From Chitinispirillia bacterium (lineage in GTDB: Bacteria; Fibrobacterota; Chitinivibrionia; Chitinivibrionales; Chitinispirillaceae): a stretch of 37,934 bases of DNA. Below, piece by piece: positions 36,639-37,934 of this stretch (its first letter is position 1; every line of letters begins with the position of its first letter). A program made the position numbers and the translations under genes. The stretch is taken from contig WQTH01000012.1 in assembly GCA_009786415.1 (NCBI GenBank), positions 1 through 37,934 of the forward strand, written 5' to 3'. The notes beneath the pieces were generated by a model. It saw only the letters and a list, made by a program, of their open reading frames with translations. It was not told the DNA's origin and did not search any database.

Positions 36639-37934
36639 TTACCGACCGCCCCTCTGCGGCGGCGCCGCCGCGTCCCTGCAGCACCTGAAGCCTACCGGGT
36701 TGTGCCTGTTCTGCGGGAAATAGCTGTACCGCGCATCGGCGCAGCGGCTCTGCGAACCGCTCGACCAGAACCCTCCCATTACGTTATTGAACGACCGGTC
36801 CTGCGACGCTGGCGTCGAGGTCCACTCCCCCAGATTCCCAGACATATCAAACACCGCGTAGTAACCGCGGCACTCCGGGCGGCTGCCCGACCGCTGCGCG
36901 ATCGAGTCGCGCGTTACACAGGCGTTGACCTCATAGGAAGAACCGTAAAGATAGGTCCACTTATCCGGCCCTGCGCAGGCCGTCGTCCACTCATCGGACG
37001 TGCAGAGCCGCTTGCGCACCGAGAAACAGGAATCCATAGCCTGATAGAGCGACACGAACGCCTGCGGCGTAACGCCGCGCTTGTTAGGCCACTGGTACGC
37101 GTCAACGCAAAACTCCCTGCCGTCAACGCTCACAAGCTCCATATCGGGCGGACACCGGCCCGAAACGTCCGCCATATCGAACGTATACCGCTTGCTGCGC
37201 GCCTCCATACGCCGGCCGCACTTGTCGGCGGCGCGATAGTGCAAAACCGCGTTTTTGTTGATGGTGATAGGCTGACCGTCGTACACCCGCCAGCTGCCTG
37301 CGCCGTCTATTTTCCACTCTATAACGCAATCATGTTTATTGGGTATCAACTTCACATCGACAGCCCGGCGATGCAAACCGCCGGTGGGGTCGGGAGTTAC
37401 CCAAGGCGCAAGCGTATCACGAAGGCAGGGGTCCACAATCCGCGCAAGAGAATCGGCAATCCTAAGCGAATCAGCCCGCCGCCGGGCAAGCGAATCGGCC
37501 ATTCTCAAGGAATCAAGCCGGGCGAGAGAATCGGCGATAAACCGCAAGCGCGCCAATGAGTCAGCTATACGCAAAGAATCAAGCAGCGCGAGAGAGTCGG
37601 CTATAGCCCGCAGACGAGCCAGCGAATCGGCGATAGCCCTGGCCCTTGCGAGAGAATCGGCACGTAACCTCGCAAGCGAATCGGCAAGGGCGCGCGCACG
37701 GGCGAGAGAGTCAAGGTCTATACCTGCGGCATAAACTGCGGTATCAGCGCCAGGCATATTGATACCGTATGCATCAACGCCAAAAGTATCTGCAGGAACG
37801 GTATCGACAACCTCTGCGGTATCAATATCTGAGAGGTCAACACCGGCGTCCCGCCCAAACGATCCCCGCGCCGCAAGATACAGCAACAGCAGCAAGAGCA
37901 AAAGAATCAGCAGAACAAGCGCCGCCTTAAAGCG
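36639..37934 (-). CDS. FGE/SUMF1-domain protein with N-terminal TM and DSL-repeat region (5' end probably beyond window)
   Basis: 'PPDMELVSVDGREFCVDAYQWPNKRGVTPQAFVSLYQAMDSCFSVRKRLCTSDEWTTAC...DMSGNLGEWTSTPASQDRSFNNVMGGFWSS...VGFRCCRD' is the FGE-sulfatase pattern. Frame stays open to 37934 (RFKAALVLLILLLLLLLLYLAARG), so TTG 37901 may not be the true start. Confidence 0.8.
   Translation of the reverse strand, partial: RFKAALVLLILLLLLLLLYLAARGSFGRDAGVDLSDIDTAEVVDTVPADTFGVDAYGINMPGADTAVYAAGIDLDSLARARALADSLARLRADSLARARAIADSLARLRAIADSLALLDSLRIADSLARLRFIADSLARLDSLRMADSLARRRADSLRIADSLARIVDPCLRDTLAPWVTPDPTGGLHRRAVDVKLIPNKHDCVIEWKIDGAGSWRVYDGQPITINKNAVLHYRAADKCGRRMEARSKRYTFDMADVSGRCPPDMELVSVDGREFCVDAYQWPNKRGVTPQAFVSLYQAMDSCFSVRKRLCTSDEWTTACAGPDKWTYLYGSSYEVNACVTRDSIAQRSGSRPECRGYYAVFDMSGNLGEWTSTPASQDRSFNNVMGGFWSSGSQSRCADARYSYFPQNRHNPVGFRCCRDAAAPPQRGGR
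37437..37712 (-). repeat. Coding repeat: 12 copies of 'DSL(A/R)xx...' at 6/8/10-residue spacing
   Basis: DSLARARALADSLARLRADSLARARAIADSLARLRAIADSLALLDSLRIADSLARLRFIADSLARLDSLRMADSLARRRADSLRIADSLARIVDP. Confidence 0.9.

Noticed and set aside
37437-37712. Possible CRISPR-like repeat array
   Set aside because: Repeats are short, variably spaced multiples of 3 nt and in frame inside a coding sequence; no spacers or cas genes.
37339-37734. ORF with Ser/Glu/Arg/Ala repeats (ARESAI...)
   Set aside because: Reverse complement of the DSL repeat in the FGE protein; the repeat keeps that frame open.

Overview
The window is GC-rich and gene-dense. It looks like chromosomal DNA from a Fibrobacterota/Bacteroidota-like Gram-negative bacterium; this placement is inferred from a 2104-aa SprA homologue, surface proteins with PNPF/FlgD-like C-termini, a TonB-dependent receptor with a beta-propeller lipoprotein, and GH57 plus GlgA. 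Most genes are housekeeping or metabolic: glgA/GH57, rlmD-like, rpe, maeB, two-subunit fumarase, thiG, cysE, metA, rplU, rpmA, rng. The accessory or less-described content is: (i) two tandem ~955-aa VWA surface proteins; (ii) a cobalamin riboswitch ahead of a BtuB-like receptor and a BtuG-like beta-propeller lipoprotein; (iii) an FGE/SUMF1 protein with a 12-copy 'DSL' repeat abutting sprA; (iv) a tightly overlapped GerW / beta-helix / NAD-epimerase operon; (v) decayed Rpn/PD-(D/E)XK-type remnants near the left edge; and (vi) several striking inverted repeats and REP-like palindromes. I recognised no rRNA, tRNA, CRISPR array or intact transposon. No searches were run; family calls come from reading motifs in the supplied translations.
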